DNA of 64,000 nt from Cytophagaceae bacterium (GTDB lineage: Bacteria > Bacteroidota > Bacteroidia > Flavobacteriales > Flavobacteriaceae), in NCBI GenBank assembly GCA_002710685.1, contig PALD01000049.1:186001-250000 (forward strand), read 5' to 3'. The notes under the pieces were generated by a model, which ran no database searches, was not told the origin of the DNA, and saw only the letters and a list, made by a program, of their open reading frames with translations. Each line of letters opens with the position of its first letter. The first letter of the stretch is position 1. Positions 42,909 through 50,796 of the stretch are shown here, piece after piece. The translations under genes and the position numbers were made by a program.

Positions 42909-43532
42909 TTAAAGCTCAACATCAGCAACTTTATTCTTTCCATAATAAAATTCAAGAGACTGGGTTTCTAGGTTTTTAGGAATAGCAAAGAAGAATAGGG
43001 CACTGAATTTCTTAAACTTATGGGGTTCAAAATACACTACCGATTGTTTTTTCTTTGAAATTTTTAAAGGCAGCTCAATATTTGTATATCCATCAATGGA
43101 ATAGTCGTCAAATGAATCTTTAATTTCTGGGTCATATTTGATGGGAGAAGGATTTGCACTCATCATAAAACCTGGTCTTCCGCGATAATTGATATTGTCC
43201 TTGAGCAATCTCACATAAGCCATGTACATCGCCACTGGCTGGTGAGAAATATCGGTGGGTCGATAACGCAGCTTATTAGTATGGTCAACCAGTGAAAATT
43301 TATTAGGGTCGACCCGCTCTTTGTTAAGTGACCTGATTTTGCATTTCACCTTTACTTTCATTAAATCCTTAGACTTTATTTTAGTTACCGAGTTAAGGTG
43401 CATGGTGCTTGAAACCTTCTGGGCGTTTTTGTAATCAATACTCAGATTGCCGTTTTCAAATAACTTTTCTTGTGAGAAACCTGTAAAAGTTAAAATTAAG
43501 CATGCAAGGACTAGCGTTGTTCTTATTGTCAA
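42909..43532 (-). CDS. Hypothetical secreted protein
   Basis: A 207-residue protein with a signal peptide (TLVLACLILTFTGFSQ) and a soluble part rich in Lys and beta-strand patterns: MKVKVKCKIRSLNKERVDPNKF near residue 60 and SVVYFEPHKFKKFSALFFFAIP near the end. The middle resembles the beta-sandwich of extracytoplasmic stress or telomere-like DUF4352 proteins, but the match is too weak to name. No Cys-based lipobox is seen. It sits alone, in a gene-poor stretch between the broken membrane gene and the outer-membrane barrel gene. Confidence 0.65.
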   Translation of the reverse strand: MTIRTTLVLACLILTFTGFSQEKLFENGNLSIDYKNAQKVSSTMHLNSVTKIKSKDLMKVKVKCKIRSLNKERVDPNKFSLVDHTNKLRYRPTDISHQPVAMYMAYVRLLKDNINYRGRPGFMMSANPSPIKYDPEIKDSFDDYSIDGYTNIELPLKISKKKQSVVYFEPHKFKKFSALFFFAIPKNLETQSLEFYYGKNKVADVEL

Positions 43533-43613
43533 AACTGAAAATTTGATCTTAATGGATTTTATCTCTTGTTTTTAAATATAAAAATTAATTTGGATGAATG
43601 CATAGCTTTTGAC

Positions 43614-43632
43614 TTTTGGCTTTAAGCCAAAA
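43614..43632. repeat. Dispersed palindrome, TTTTGGC type
   Basis: TTTTGGCTT-T-AAGCCAAAA, directly adjoining the T tract of the minus-strand terminator. Confidence 0.6.
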
Positions 43633-43656
43633 AAAACCTCCTCAAATAGAGGAGGT
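43629..43656 (-). terminator. Terminator of the outer-membrane barrel gene
   Basis: An 8-bp stem ACCTCCTC/GAGGAGGT (43636-43643 with 43649-43656) followed by eight Ts on the minus strand. Confidence 0.85.
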
Positions 43657-43677
43657 CATAAACTATATGGATAAGGC

Positions 43678-44262
43678 TCAATAAGACTTTATAAGGCGGT
43701 ATCCTATGGAGAGCATGAAACTGTTTTTCTTGCTATCAAATTCACCAAAGGCACCGTTGCTTTCAAATACATCGCTCATGCCCAGGTTGTATTTTGCCTG
43801 GATTAAAAAATCACCAAACTCATATCCCACACCAAGGCCTGCCCCATAGGTAGAGCTCTTAAAATCATCTTTAACGTCCACCTCTTCACCATTTCCTTCA
43901 ATGGTTGCCCCTATATTGATGTCCACAAATGGCCCGGCACCCAGCCAGAAACCTTGTGTAGCATAATATTTAAAGGTCAGGGGGATGTGTATATTATCTA
44001 ATTTAATCTTAAGGTCCTCGTCCTCTGGGTCAACAGATCCCTCACGGTTATAAAACGCTTCTACCTCCAGCATTAAATGGTTGGCCAGTCTAAATTCGCC
44101 GGCTGAAAATCCCACGTGAAAATCAGTGAGTGCATCACCCTCTGCATCATCAGTAAAATTAGAAAAGGTAACACCTCCCTTAAAACCAAACATGTGGGCT
44201 TCTTGGGCTGTTGCGGTCAAGCACATTGCAAAAAGGAAAATGGATAAAAGTAAAGTTCTCAT
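43678..44262 (-). CDS. Small outer-membrane beta-barrel protein
   Basis: A 194-residue protein with a signal peptide (LLLSIFLFAMCLTATAQ) and a beta-barrel of the PorT/OmpX-like 'outer membrane protein beta-barrel' family: HMFGFKGGVTFSNFTDD at the start, FHVGFSAGEFRLANHLMLEVEAFY, IPLTFKYYATQGFWLGAGPFVDI, YGAGLGVGYEFGDFLIQAKYNLG, and a last strand (FMLSIGYRLI). About eight to ten strands with aromatic ends. Bacteroidota have many such proteins of unknown role. It has its own terminator; the next gene is about 100 bases upstream. Confidence 0.88.
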   Translation of the reverse strand: MRTLLLSIFLFAMCLTATAQEAHMFGFKGGVTFSNFTDDAEGDALTDFHVGFSAGEFRLANHLMLEVEAFYNREGSVDPEDEDLKIKLDNIHIPLTFKYYATQGFWLGAGPFVDINIGATIEGNGEEVDVKDDFKSSTYGAGLGVGYEFGDFLIQAKYNLGMSDVFESNGAFGEFDSKKNSFMLSIGYRLIKSY

Positions 44263-44365
44263 AATTCAATATTTAAATGAGGGCTAAATGTATCTTTTAT
44301 CTCAAACCCATACCCTACCCAATAGTGGGTATATTTTGCCGCCTTGAACCGGGGGCAGGTCCAGG

Positions 44366-45376
44366 TTACAACTTATAGTTAAAATGAAGACCAATCCTGC
44401 TCTTGGCCTCCACGTTACCGTCATTCAGGTTTTGGGTGATGGGCAGCATCACGTTGATACCCGTATTGAATTTCCAGAGGTCTGCCTCAAAACCTACCTT
44501 GCCAAAAAGCACATGGCCAGCGGTGTCCTGCACGGCGATACCATAGCTTTGGTTCTCGCCAAAAACTTCTCCCGCAACCCCTACCACCGGCGAGTAGCTG
44601 CGCATCTGCATATCCTCAAATGTCCTAAATAAGTTGATGCCATAGTTGATTTGGTCTCCAAATTCATACTGCTGGTTATTCTCGGTCTTAAACACATAAT
44701 TTGCCAGCACGCCCAGGCCCCATTGCTGATAATTGAGTGTGTAGTTGCTTGCCAGCATAAAATCCCAACTCCCGGTACCCAATTGAAAACTGGGGTTGAC
44801 ACTTCCCACATTGTTTGCCCTGTTGTAACTTCCCGTGGGCAACTTGAGTCCCACACCTATGGAAAGACTGTGTTTAAACGGGCTTACATCTTGCACAAAG
44901 GGAATTTCCCGAGGTTGCACCACCGCATAAGAAACCAGGATATTGATATCTCCCAGACCATTGATGTTCTGGGTACTGCCATCCACGAGTTCACGGTTAT
45001 GCAGGTGAAAGGGCACAATGGCATTTACCGCCACGCGTTTGCCCAGCGGTATCTGGCCCCACACCTGGAGGGTGTTAAAATGTTCATCAATCCACGGGCT
45101 GTTGTTATAAATACCATCCCGGGAGCGGTATTGCTGGTTGATGTAGCGCACCCCTACAAAATTAGCGTTGCCCAGGGTGCCATACCCCATGCCGCCGCCA
45201 CTGCTTCCGCAGCCGCATACATCACAATCTTCATACAGGTCATACAGCGCAAGCAGCGATGCCCGTGGGGACGGTATGGAGTCCAGGTGAGGTGTTTTCG
45301 CTTTAAGCGAAAGGGAAACAAACCCAATGCATAGGCAAAGTCCCAATGTTTTAATATTCAGCAAATCGTTCATCAT
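44366..45376 (-). CDS. Outer-membrane barrel with Cys-rich start (copper cluster)
   Basis: A 336-residue protein with a signal peptide, then CDVCGCGSSGGGMGYG near residue 50 (Cys-x-x-Cys-x-Cys followed by Gly) and a long series of beta-strands (FVGVRYINQQYRSRDG, WGQIPLGKRVAVNAIVPFHL, GVGLKLPTGSYNRANN, to the end LHFNYKL). It resembles the 'transporter' barrels that accompany MbnP-type clusters in Bacteroidota. The Cys motif suggests metal (copper) handling at the periplasmic face; this is inference. The start overlaps the end of the di-haem peroxidase gene by 26 bases. Confidence 0.78.
   Translation of the reverse strand: MMNDLLNIKTLGLCLCIGFVSLSLKAKTPHLDSIPSPRASLLALYDLYEDCDVCGCGSSGGGMGYGTLGNANFVGVRYINQQYRSRDGIYNNSPWIDEHFNTLQVWGQIPLGKRVAVNAIVPFHLHNRELVDGSTQNINGLGDINILVSYAVVQPREIPFVQDVSPFKHSLSIGVGLKLPTGSYNRANNVGSVNPSFQLGTGSWDFMLASNYTLNYQQWGLGVLANYVFKTENNQQYEFGDQINYGINLFRTFEDMQMRSYSPVVGVAGEVFGENQSYGIAVQDTAGHVLFGKVGFEADLWKFNTGINVMLPITQNLNDGNVEAKSRIGLHFNYKL
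45295..45312. repeat. Dispersed palindrome, TTTTCGC type
   Basis: TTTTCGCTT-TAAGCGAAA in the signal-peptide region of the outer-membrane barrel gene, encoding LKAK on the minus strand. Confidence 0.55.
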
Positions 45377-46391
45377 TTAAATAGTTTTTATCAGTGAGGG
45401 TGTTGAGAAAGGCGATGAGGGCGGTCTTGTCATCATCGCTCAGGTCAATACCCAATGTGGTGTTGTTTTTAAGTTGTGGGTCCAGCGTCTCGCTATCCTG
45501 AACGCCGTGGCTGTAGAAATTGAGCACACTCGCTAAACTGCCAAAGCGTCCATCGTGCATATACGGAGCCGTGATGGCTACGTTGCGCAGGCTGGGCACC
45601 TTGAATTTATAATTGTCTGCCGGGCTGCCACTCACCTCGGCTCGACCCAGGTCGTTGATGCCGGGATAGGGGGGGAGGCCGTTGTTGCGAAAACTGTTGT
45701 CCGTAAACAAATCGGTGGCATGGCAACTGGCGCATTTGTTCTCAAACACGGCAAGCCCTTGAGATTCTTGTGTGGTGAATTCACCGCCAGGTTCCCCGCG
45801 CACGTACTTGTCATACTTGGCATCTGCCGAAATCATCAGCACCATAAACTGCGAGAGCGCCTTTAGGAAGTTCTCGTTGTTGACTTTTCCATCTTCAAAC
45901 GCTTCCGCAAAAAGCTTTTGATATGTGCTGTCTCCTTGCAACTTGCTAAGCACATTGCTCATCGTCTCTCCCATTTCCACCTCATTGGTGATGGGGATGA
46001 TGGGAAAAAGGTCCAGGTGCGCCGTCGCACCATCCCAGGCAAATTCTGTAAGGAAGGCCATGTTCTGTATCGCGGGGGCGTTGCGTATTCCTTGCTGGTC
46101 ATCTATGCCGTGACTGAACTGATGCCCATGATGGGTAAAGGCAAAACGCTGCTCATGACAAAAACCACAGCTTATAAATCCATTAGCTGATAGCGCACCA
46201 TCATAAAACAGTTTCTTGCCCAGCTCAAAACCTTTTTCAGTAGGTGGGTTTGCGCTGAGGTCGTACTGTATGGGCGGGAAGTTAACGGGAATATTTACTT
46301 CCAGTGCCCGGTTTATGGGTGCGTAGCCGTCATCGTCTTTTGTGCATGAGGTCATGATGACCGCCATGCACAGCATAATGTATGTTTTCAT
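45351..46391 (-). CDS. Di-haem cytochrome c peroxidase (MbnH/MauG type)
   Basis: A 346-residue lipoprotein: lipobox in MAVIMTSCTKDDD, then two c-type haem sites, CGFCHE near residue 75 and CASCHA near residue 215, with the usual MauG/CcpA layout (FELGKKLFYDGALSANGFISCGFCHEQ; LAVFENKCASCHATDLF). Late motifs are VPSLRNVAITAPYMHDGRFGSLASVLNFYSHG, the Met/His ligand region. In MbnP-linked clusters such enzymes convert a Trp on the partner to kynurenine. The MbnP gene lies upstream with a hairpin in between, and the barrel gene overlaps its end. Confidence 0.9.
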   Translation of the reverse strand: MKTYIMLCMAVIMTSCTKDDDGYAPINRALEVNIPVNFPPIQYDLSANPPTEKGFELGKKLFYDGALSANGFISCGFCHEQRFAFTHHGHQFSHGIDDQQGIRNAPAIQNMAFLTEFAWDGATAHLDLFPIIPITNEVEMGETMSNVLSKLQGDSTYQKLFAEAFEDGKVNNENFLKALSQFMVLMISADAKYDKYVRGEPGGEFTTQESQGLAVFENKCASCHATDLFTDNSFRNNGLPPYPGINDLGRAEVSGSPADNYKFKVPSLRNVAITAPYMHDGRFGSLASVLNFYSHGVQDSETLDPQLKNNTTLGIDLSDDDKTALIAFLNTLTDKNYLNDERFAEY

Positions 46392-46403
46392 ATCCTAGAA
46401 ATA

Positions 46404-46433
46404 CTGTCCCATTGCCTTTTGGCAATGGGACAG
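46404..46433 (-). other. Strong intergenic hairpin between MbnP and peroxidase genes
   Basis: A 13-bp perfect stem CTGTCCCATTGCC/GGCAATGGGACAG around loop TTTT (AAAA on the coding strand). No T run follows on the minus strand, so it is more likely an mRNA stability or attenuation element than a full terminator. It resembles the stem of the S8 terminator at 54466-54494. Confidence 0.65.
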
Positions 46434-46440
46434 GTTCTTT

Positions 46441-47244
46441 TTAATGGTCAATGTTTTCTCCATTATGCACGTGGTCCACCACAAACATCTGTGAGGCGTT
46501 GACCGCAATCTGCGGACTCTTGACTTCGTCAACCATCACGACGGCCGCTTCAGAGAGTTTGATTTTTGTAGTGCCATCCAGGATTTTATTGGCGTCCACC
46601 GCAAGGTGTACCACGGGGCTCAATGAACCGCTCACGAGTGCTGCCGTGGGCAGTGGGATTTCTGTGGTGCGGTAATTGTCAAGGCTGCTGCCGTGACTGC
46701 CCATGTGGATTTTAAAGTTTGTTGCAGTGGTAACCGTTGAAGAGGTAAACGTGCCCTCAAAATTGAGGAACTTGTATCCTGCCTGCCAGGACCACATCAT
46801 CTCGTTATCTTCGGCAATGGCAAGAAAATCTCCCTGACCCTCGGCGCCCTGCTGGTACTTTTCTTGGTCAACGCCCAGGCCAAAACGGATGCGGGTATAT
46901 TTCCCGGCAGGGATACCTTTAAGGACAACCTGTGTCTTGCCGGTCTCCTCGCTCACGACAAAAAAACTGTCGTCCTTGGGATATACATACTCCCCGCCCT
47001 GATCGTCAATGAGCACAAAATTGCTCACGATATAATTGAGGCGGTCTATGGTAAGGGTCTCGCCATTTGAGTTTGTGTAGTTTGCCGTGCCCAGCAGGAG
47101 GTCATCTCCATTGACGCCGTTGTCAAATTCTAGGGTAAGGTCATTTGTGCCCGTCATGGCATCTGTATCCTCATCGCTAGAAGAACAGGCTGAGAAGGTG
47201 ATTATGGCAAGGCATAAAAGTGGTTTTATATAGGTATTGTACAT
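46441..47244 (-). CDS. MbnP-family lipoprotein (copper-binding type)
   Basis: A 267-residue lipoprotein (lipobox LAIITFSACSSS). It shows the MbnP plan: LTLEFDNGVNGDDLLLGTANY, TIDRLNYIVSNFVLI, GIPAGKYTRIRFGLGVD, and EMMWSWQAGYKFLNFEG with the conserved Trp pair, then FKIHMGSHGSSLDN and ending in HVHNGENIDH. MbnP was described beside methanobactin genes and binds copper, with a Trp made into kynurenine by the MbnH peroxidase, which is the next gene downstream here. No methanobactin precursor is visible. The His-rich end is a likely metal site, by inference. Confidence 0.85.
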   Translation of the reverse strand: MYNTYIKPLLCLAIITFSACSSSDEDTDAMTGTNDLTLEFDNGVNGDDLLLGTANYTNSNGETLTIDRLNYIVSNFVLIDDQGGEYVYPKDDSFFVVSEETGKTQVVLKGIPAGKYTRIRFGLGVDQEKYQQGAEGQGDFLAIAEDNEMMWSWQAGYKFLNFEGTFTSSTVTTATNFKIHMGSHGSSLDNYRTTEIPLPTAALVSGSLSPVVHLAVDANKILDGTTKIKLSEAAVVMVDEVKSPQIAVNASQMFVVDHVHNGENIDH

Positions 47245-47292
47245 TGTGTTTTTATTAAAAATTAAGCATAGATATTCTGGGCCTGTCGCTTT

Positions 47293-47304
47293 TGGCGAAA
47301 GCCA
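47293..47304. repeat. Dispersed palindrome, TGGC-GAAA-GCCA
   Basis: A short hairpin with a GAAA loop in the gap between the MbnP gene and the small Cys-motif gene. Confidence 0.4.
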
Positions 47305-47322
47305 TATTAACTGGAAGAATGC

Positions 47323-47691
47323 TTACACAATGGGAGGGCGGTACTGCTCGCTGCTGTACAGGAACCTATAGTTCAAGCAATAGGTATCTACTGGCCTTTG
47401 CCATGGTAAGGTCATGGTAAGGGGCTGCCACGAGAGTACATATTCTTGATGAAAGAGCAGGGTGCGCTCATCAAGCTTTAGGGTACTTTTTTTATTTGCG
47501 TCCTTGTCTTGCGTGGCCTGTTCTGCCAGGGCCTGCATGAGGTAGCACTTACCGTTGCATTGCAGTTGTGGCTTGTCCCGGTTTACGCATAACTGCGTGC
47601 TTATGTATTCATAATTGAGCACATAATCAAGTACCGGGATAACAGGTTTGATAAGAATCAGCAAGGCAATCGCCTGCCAAATTATTCGCAT
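47323..47691 (-). CDS. Small Cys-motif membrane protein (paralogue 1)
   Basis: A 122-residue protein: an N-terminal hydrophobic helix (IIWQAIALLILIKPVIPVLDY), then LCVNRDKPQLQCNGKCYLMQ with Cys35, Cys45 and Cys49 (C-x9-C-x3-C), a Lys/Asp-rich linker, and a tail ending YRPPIV. It is a clear relative of the gene at 48178, which has Cys at the same three positions and ends HPPIA. The motif next to an MbnP/di-haem peroxidase cluster suggests copper or other metal binding in the periplasm, by inference. It follows the lipoprotein gene after nine bases. Confidence 0.75.
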   Translation of the reverse strand: MRIIWQAIALLILIKPVIPVLDYVLNYEYISTQLCVNRDKPQLQCNGKCYLMQALAEQATQDKDANKKSTLKLDERTLLFHQEYVLSWQPLTMTLPWQRPVDTYCLNYRFLYSSEQYRPPIV

Positions 47692-47700
47692 GTATGGTGT

Positions 47701-48147
47701 TTATTGCACCAGGGGGGTCGCTTTATCAATGCTGGCGTTGATGCTTGCCTTGACCTGGTTTACCTCCTCAAGTTCTGCCTTAAGGTCTGCAAGGGCGGCG
47801 TCAATTTCTTGCTCGCTCATGCTGTTTACCTTGTTCTTGATGGGGATAAACGTATCTGCAAATTGCATCATCCAGGCTTCCATATCTTCGTCTGCCTCCT
47901 TAAGTTGGGCAAGGGCAGCGTCATAGGTTGCCTTGTTAGCAGTGGTGTCTGCGATGGTTTTGAGCTGTGCGCTTAGGCTTTGTACTTCACCCATTTTTGG
48001 CATGACCTCATCATGTACCTGCATGACCTGGCCAAACAGTTCATTGAACTCGTCAACTTTTTCTGAATTGCCGCTACATGCTGTAAGTACAAGGGTCAAG
48101 CCCAAAATCCATACCTGGAAATGTTTTAAACGTTTCATGTTTTTCAT
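47701..48147 (-). CDS. Helical lipoprotein of the copper-type cluster
   Basis: A 148-residue lipoprotein (WILGLTLVLTACSGNSEKVD, lipobox LTAC) that is almost wholly helical after the anchor: QVMQVHDEVMPKMGEVQSLSAQL, ATYDAALAQLKEADEDMEAWMMQ and AALADLKAELEEVNQVKASIN. Heptad-like patterns suggest a three-helix bundle or coiled coil. The Met- and His-containing first helix could touch a metal, but no firm motif exists. It lies between two paralogous Cys-motif proteins on one transcript. The start is the ATG at 48147 (or 48138); the frame continues to 48174 without a better start. Confidence 0.75.
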   Translation of the reverse strand: MKNMKRLKHFQVWILGLTLVLTACSGNSEKVDEFNELFGQVMQVHDEVMPKMGEVQSLSAQLKTIADTTANKATYDAALAQLKEADEDMEAWMMQFADTFIPIKNKVNSMSEQEIDAALADLKAELEEVNQVKASINASIDKATPLVQ

Positions 48148-48177
48148 CTTAAAAAATGGTGTTAGATCAAACAATAT

Positions 48178-48543
48178 CTACGCAATGGGTGGGTGAAAGA
48201 AATCTGAAGTGTCCAGATGGGCATAAGCATCCATCGTGGTGGGGAAGTTTGCCGTGTGTTGTACCGCGCTCGATGCCGTGGTAAAGAGGGCAGCTTCCTC
48301 AATAAATAGCGGACTTATCTCGACCTTTTTGACCGAGTTGTCCTTCTTTTGATTGTTTTCTTCTGCTGCGGCCTTTGCTAAGGATTGCATGAGGTAGCAC
48401 TTGCCGTTACAGGCAAGCTCTGGCCTGTCTTTGTTTACACAAAGCACCTTGCTGATGTAGTCATAATTTATGATGTAATCCACTACCGGGAACGCAGGTC
48501 TCAGCACGATGGCAAGCACACATATGAGCAGCAGGTGTTTCAC
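48178..48543 (-). CDS. Small Cys-motif membrane protein (paralogue 2)
   Basis: A 121-residue protein with the plan of the gene at 47323: hydrophobic helix (LLLICVLAIVLRPAFPVVDY), LCVNKDRPELACNGKCYLMQ with Cys35/45/49, Lys/Glu-rich linker and the end HPPIA. It starts with GTG (no ATG is available), five bases after a TACTTTTG box. It opens the operon that runs through the lipoprotein, paralogue 1, MbnP, the peroxidase and the barrel gene. The two copies may bind metal together or at different steps; function is unknown. Confidence 0.72.
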   Translation of the reverse strand: MKHLLLICVLAIVLRPAFPVVDYIINYDYISKVLCVNKDRPELACNGKCYLMQSLAKAAAEENNQKKDNSVKKVEISPLFIEEAALFTTASSAVQHTANFPTTMDAYAHLDTSDFFHPPIA

Positions 48544-48548
48544 AAATG

Positions 48549-48556
48549 CAAAAGTA
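48549..48556 (-). promoter_or_regulatory. Candidate -7 box of the copper-type operon (leaderless)
   Basis: TACTTTTG on the minus strand, five bases before the GTG start at 48543. No -33 TTG at 19-21 bases. Confidence 0.4.
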
Positions 48557-48598
48557 TCGAATACCCGTGAAAAGCCTGCTGGTTCCAGGCGTTAATTT

Positions 48599-48615
48599 TT
48601 TGGGTTAAACCCAAA
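48599..48615. repeat. Dispersed palindrome, TTTGGG type
   Basis: TTTGGGTT-A-AACCCAAA, identical to 10312-10328. It lies at the 3' end of the molybdenum-subunit gene, touching its stop codon region, and before the copper-type operon. Confidence 0.65.
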
Positions 48616-50784
48616 TTAAATTACACCAGTTTCTACCGGCGTGGTCAATACTTTATCTGGGGTGATGGGCAAATCCCTAAACCGTTGCCCGGTGGCGTTA
48701 AAAATAGCGTTGGCAATAGATGCAGCCACACTGGTAATCCCCAGTTCTCCTATGCCTTTTACACCCATTTCATTGGCAATCTTGTCCTCTTCAGGGAGGA
48801 AGACCACATCAATGTTTGCCAGGTCGAGGTTTACGGGTACATGATAATCGGCTAGGCTGCGTGTGATAAAGTTACCGTGCGTGGGTTCTACATCAGCCTT
48901 TTCTGCGATGGCCATCCCGGCGCCCATGGTGAGCCCACCAATGATTTGCCCAAATGCCGTTTTGGGATTCAAAATCTTCCCCGCTGAGCCCACATTGACC
49001 ATGCGCTTGATGCGGAACATGCCCGTGTCTTTATCGACCCAGACTTCGGTAAAGTTAGCCCCAAAGGAAAACACCGAGTGTTTATTGAATTCCTCAGAAG
49101 GTTCTGCCGTGCCCATGGCTTCATAGGTAGTGAGGTTATTTCGCGAAAGCAAATCTGCTAAAGATATATCATCAACATCTTCACCTACTTTTTGTTTTAA
49201 TTCCTTGATGAGGTTTTGACAGGCCACGCGCACGCCATTTGAGAACGATGCCGCGCCCCATGAACCCCCAGAACCTGGTGTTACGGGAAAATCTGAATTG
49301 GCCAGCTCCACGGTGACATTTTCCACAGGAATATTAAGATATTCTGCGGCGGTCTGCGTGAGGATGGTGTATGAACCCGTGCCGATATCCGTGGCATCCA
49401 TTTGCACGGTGGCGTGAACTTTGCCATCGTTCACCTCTGCAATGACTTTTGCGCTGGTCTTACGGTAGGGTGCGCGTCGCGAGGCGGCGCTCACGCCATA
49501 CCCTATTAGCCAGTTGCCATCGGTATTTGTACGGGGTTGCATCTTGCGGTTTTTCCAGCCAAATTTCTCAGCACCTATGCGCAGGCTTTCGTTAAGCAAG
49601 CGGGATGAGAAAGGTTTTCCCGCGCCCTGGTCAATCTGTGTATCGTTCTTGATCCTAAACTCAATGGGGTCCATCTTGAGTTTCCACGCCAGTTCATCCA
49701 TGGCGCTTTCCAGGGCAAAACTACCCGTGGCTTCGCCCGGTGCCCGCATAGAATTTGGACTTTGAATATTCAATGGGATAAGCCTATGCGAGATGGCGTT
49801 GTTTGGGGTTTTGTACAGCATCTTTGAGACGTTGCCGCAAGCTTCATAATATTGTATCTCTTTAGCACAGTGCGATAGTGTATGGTGGGCAAGAGCCGTG
49901 AGTGCACCGTCTTTTTTGGCGCCAAGCCTCATTTTTTGTTCGTCAAATTGCCGCATGCCTACATTAGTAAACATTTGCTGGCGGGTAATGACGATTTTCA
50001 CGGGCCGGTCAAGCATGCGTGCGGCCATGGCAGCCATGATCACATGCTCGTGGATGCGCAGCTTAGAGCCAAAACCACCTCCCACATAAGAGGAAATGAT
50101 TTGTACATCCTCTTTGGGAATCATAAAGGTGTCTGCCACTGCCGTACGGGCCTGGTCCAGGATTTGTTGGCTGGCAAACATCTTTACTTTCTCGCCCTCC
50201 CACATCACAATTGCAGCGTGAAGTTCCATGGGTTGCTGTACCTCGATGGGCGTGGTGTAGGTTTCTTCAACGGTAGCATCGGCCGCACGCATGCCAGCGT
50301 CCATGTCGCCTCGGGAAAAATCTGCATTTTTATCTGGTTTATACGCCTGGCCACGGTGCTTATCCAGCACGATTTCTGGAGTTTCCTCTTCATAGGTTAC
50401 CTTGATGAGCCTGCTCGCATAGCGCGCTTGCTCAAAAGTCTCGGCGACCACGCAGGCCACATATTGACCATAGTAGTGAATCTCTTTGTTCTGAAATATG
50501 GGCATGATGGTGGTCAGGCTAAAAGAAGGCCTATCATCACCGCGCTCTTTGAGCTTATCTACATTTTTATAGGTGATAACCTTGAGCACACCTTCTTGTT
50601 CTTCAGCCTCGCGGGTGTCAATTGAGGCGATGTTCCCCTTGGCGATGGTGCTGTTCACGCCCAGGGCATATGCCACATTGTCCACGGGAAACTCAGCCGA
50701 ATATTTTGCCTGTCCCGTAACCTTCAGTCGGCCATCTATCCTGTCTATGGGATTGCCTATTGCCGTTGTGTTCATCGTTTCCAT
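48616..50784 (-). CDS. Molybdopterin-binding subunit of a periplasmic oxidoreductase
   Basis: The 722-residue large subunit of the xanthine dehydrogenase/aldehyde oxidase family, most like PaoC (YagR). It holds the two aldehyde-oxidase domains: GRLKVTGQAKYSAEF at the start, YVGGGFGSKLRIHEHVIMAA (molybdenum region) near residue 240, SMRAPGEATGSFALESAMDE, PGSGGSWGAASFSNG, and the catalytic Glu in VKGIGELGITSVAASIANAI near the end. It oxidises aldehydes or N-heterocycles and passes electrons to the Fe-S and FAD subunits. It is the last gene of the operon; the small XdhC-like chaperone that often follows is not seen. Confidence 0.93.
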   Translation of the reverse strand: METMNTTAIGNPIDRIDGRLKVTGQAKYSAEFPVDNVAYALGVNSTIAKGNIASIDTREAEEQEGVLKVITYKNVDKLKERGDDRPSFSLTTIMPIFQNKEIHYYGQYVACVVAETFEQARYASRLIKVTYEEETPEIVLDKHRGQAYKPDKNADFSRGDMDAGMRAADATVEETYTTPIEVQQPMELHAAIVMWEGEKVKMFASQQILDQARTAVADTFMIPKEDVQIISSYVGGGFGSKLRIHEHVIMAAMAARMLDRPVKIVITRQQMFTNVGMRQFDEQKMRLGAKKDGALTALAHHTLSHCAKEIQYYEACGNVSKMLYKTPNNAISHRLIPLNIQSPNSMRAPGEATGSFALESAMDELAWKLKMDPIEFRIKNDTQIDQGAGKPFSSRLLNESLRIGAEKFGWKNRKMQPRTNTDGNWLIGYGVSAASRRAPYRKTSAKVIAEVNDGKVHATVQMDATDIGTGSYTILTQTAAEYLNIPVENVTVELANSDFPVTPGSGGSWGAASFSNGVRVACQNLIKELKQKVGEDVDDISLADLLSRNNLTTYEAMGTAEPSEEFNKHSVFSFGANFTEVWVDKDTGMFRIKRMVNVGSAGKILNPKTAFGQIIGGLTMGAGMAIAEKADVEPTHGNFITRSLADYHVPVNLDLANIDVVFLPEEDKIANEMGVKGIGELGITSVAASIANAIFNATGQRFRDLPITPDKVLTTPVETGVI
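49139..49148. repeat. Dispersed palindrome, TTTCGC core
   Basis: TTTCGCGAAA inside the molybdenum-subunit gene, encoding LSRN on the minus strand. Confidence 0.45.
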
Positions 50785-50796
50785 AGTCTTTTTGGG

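Noticed and set aside
44651-45334. A 227-codon plus-strand frame opposite the outer-membrane barrel gene
   Set aside because: No recognisable domain, no promoter or ribosome site, and the minus strand carries a signal peptide and barrel pattern.
49882-50625. A 247-codon plus-strand frame opposite the molybdenum subunit gene
   Set aside because: Antisense to a highly conserved enzyme; the translation has no family pattern.
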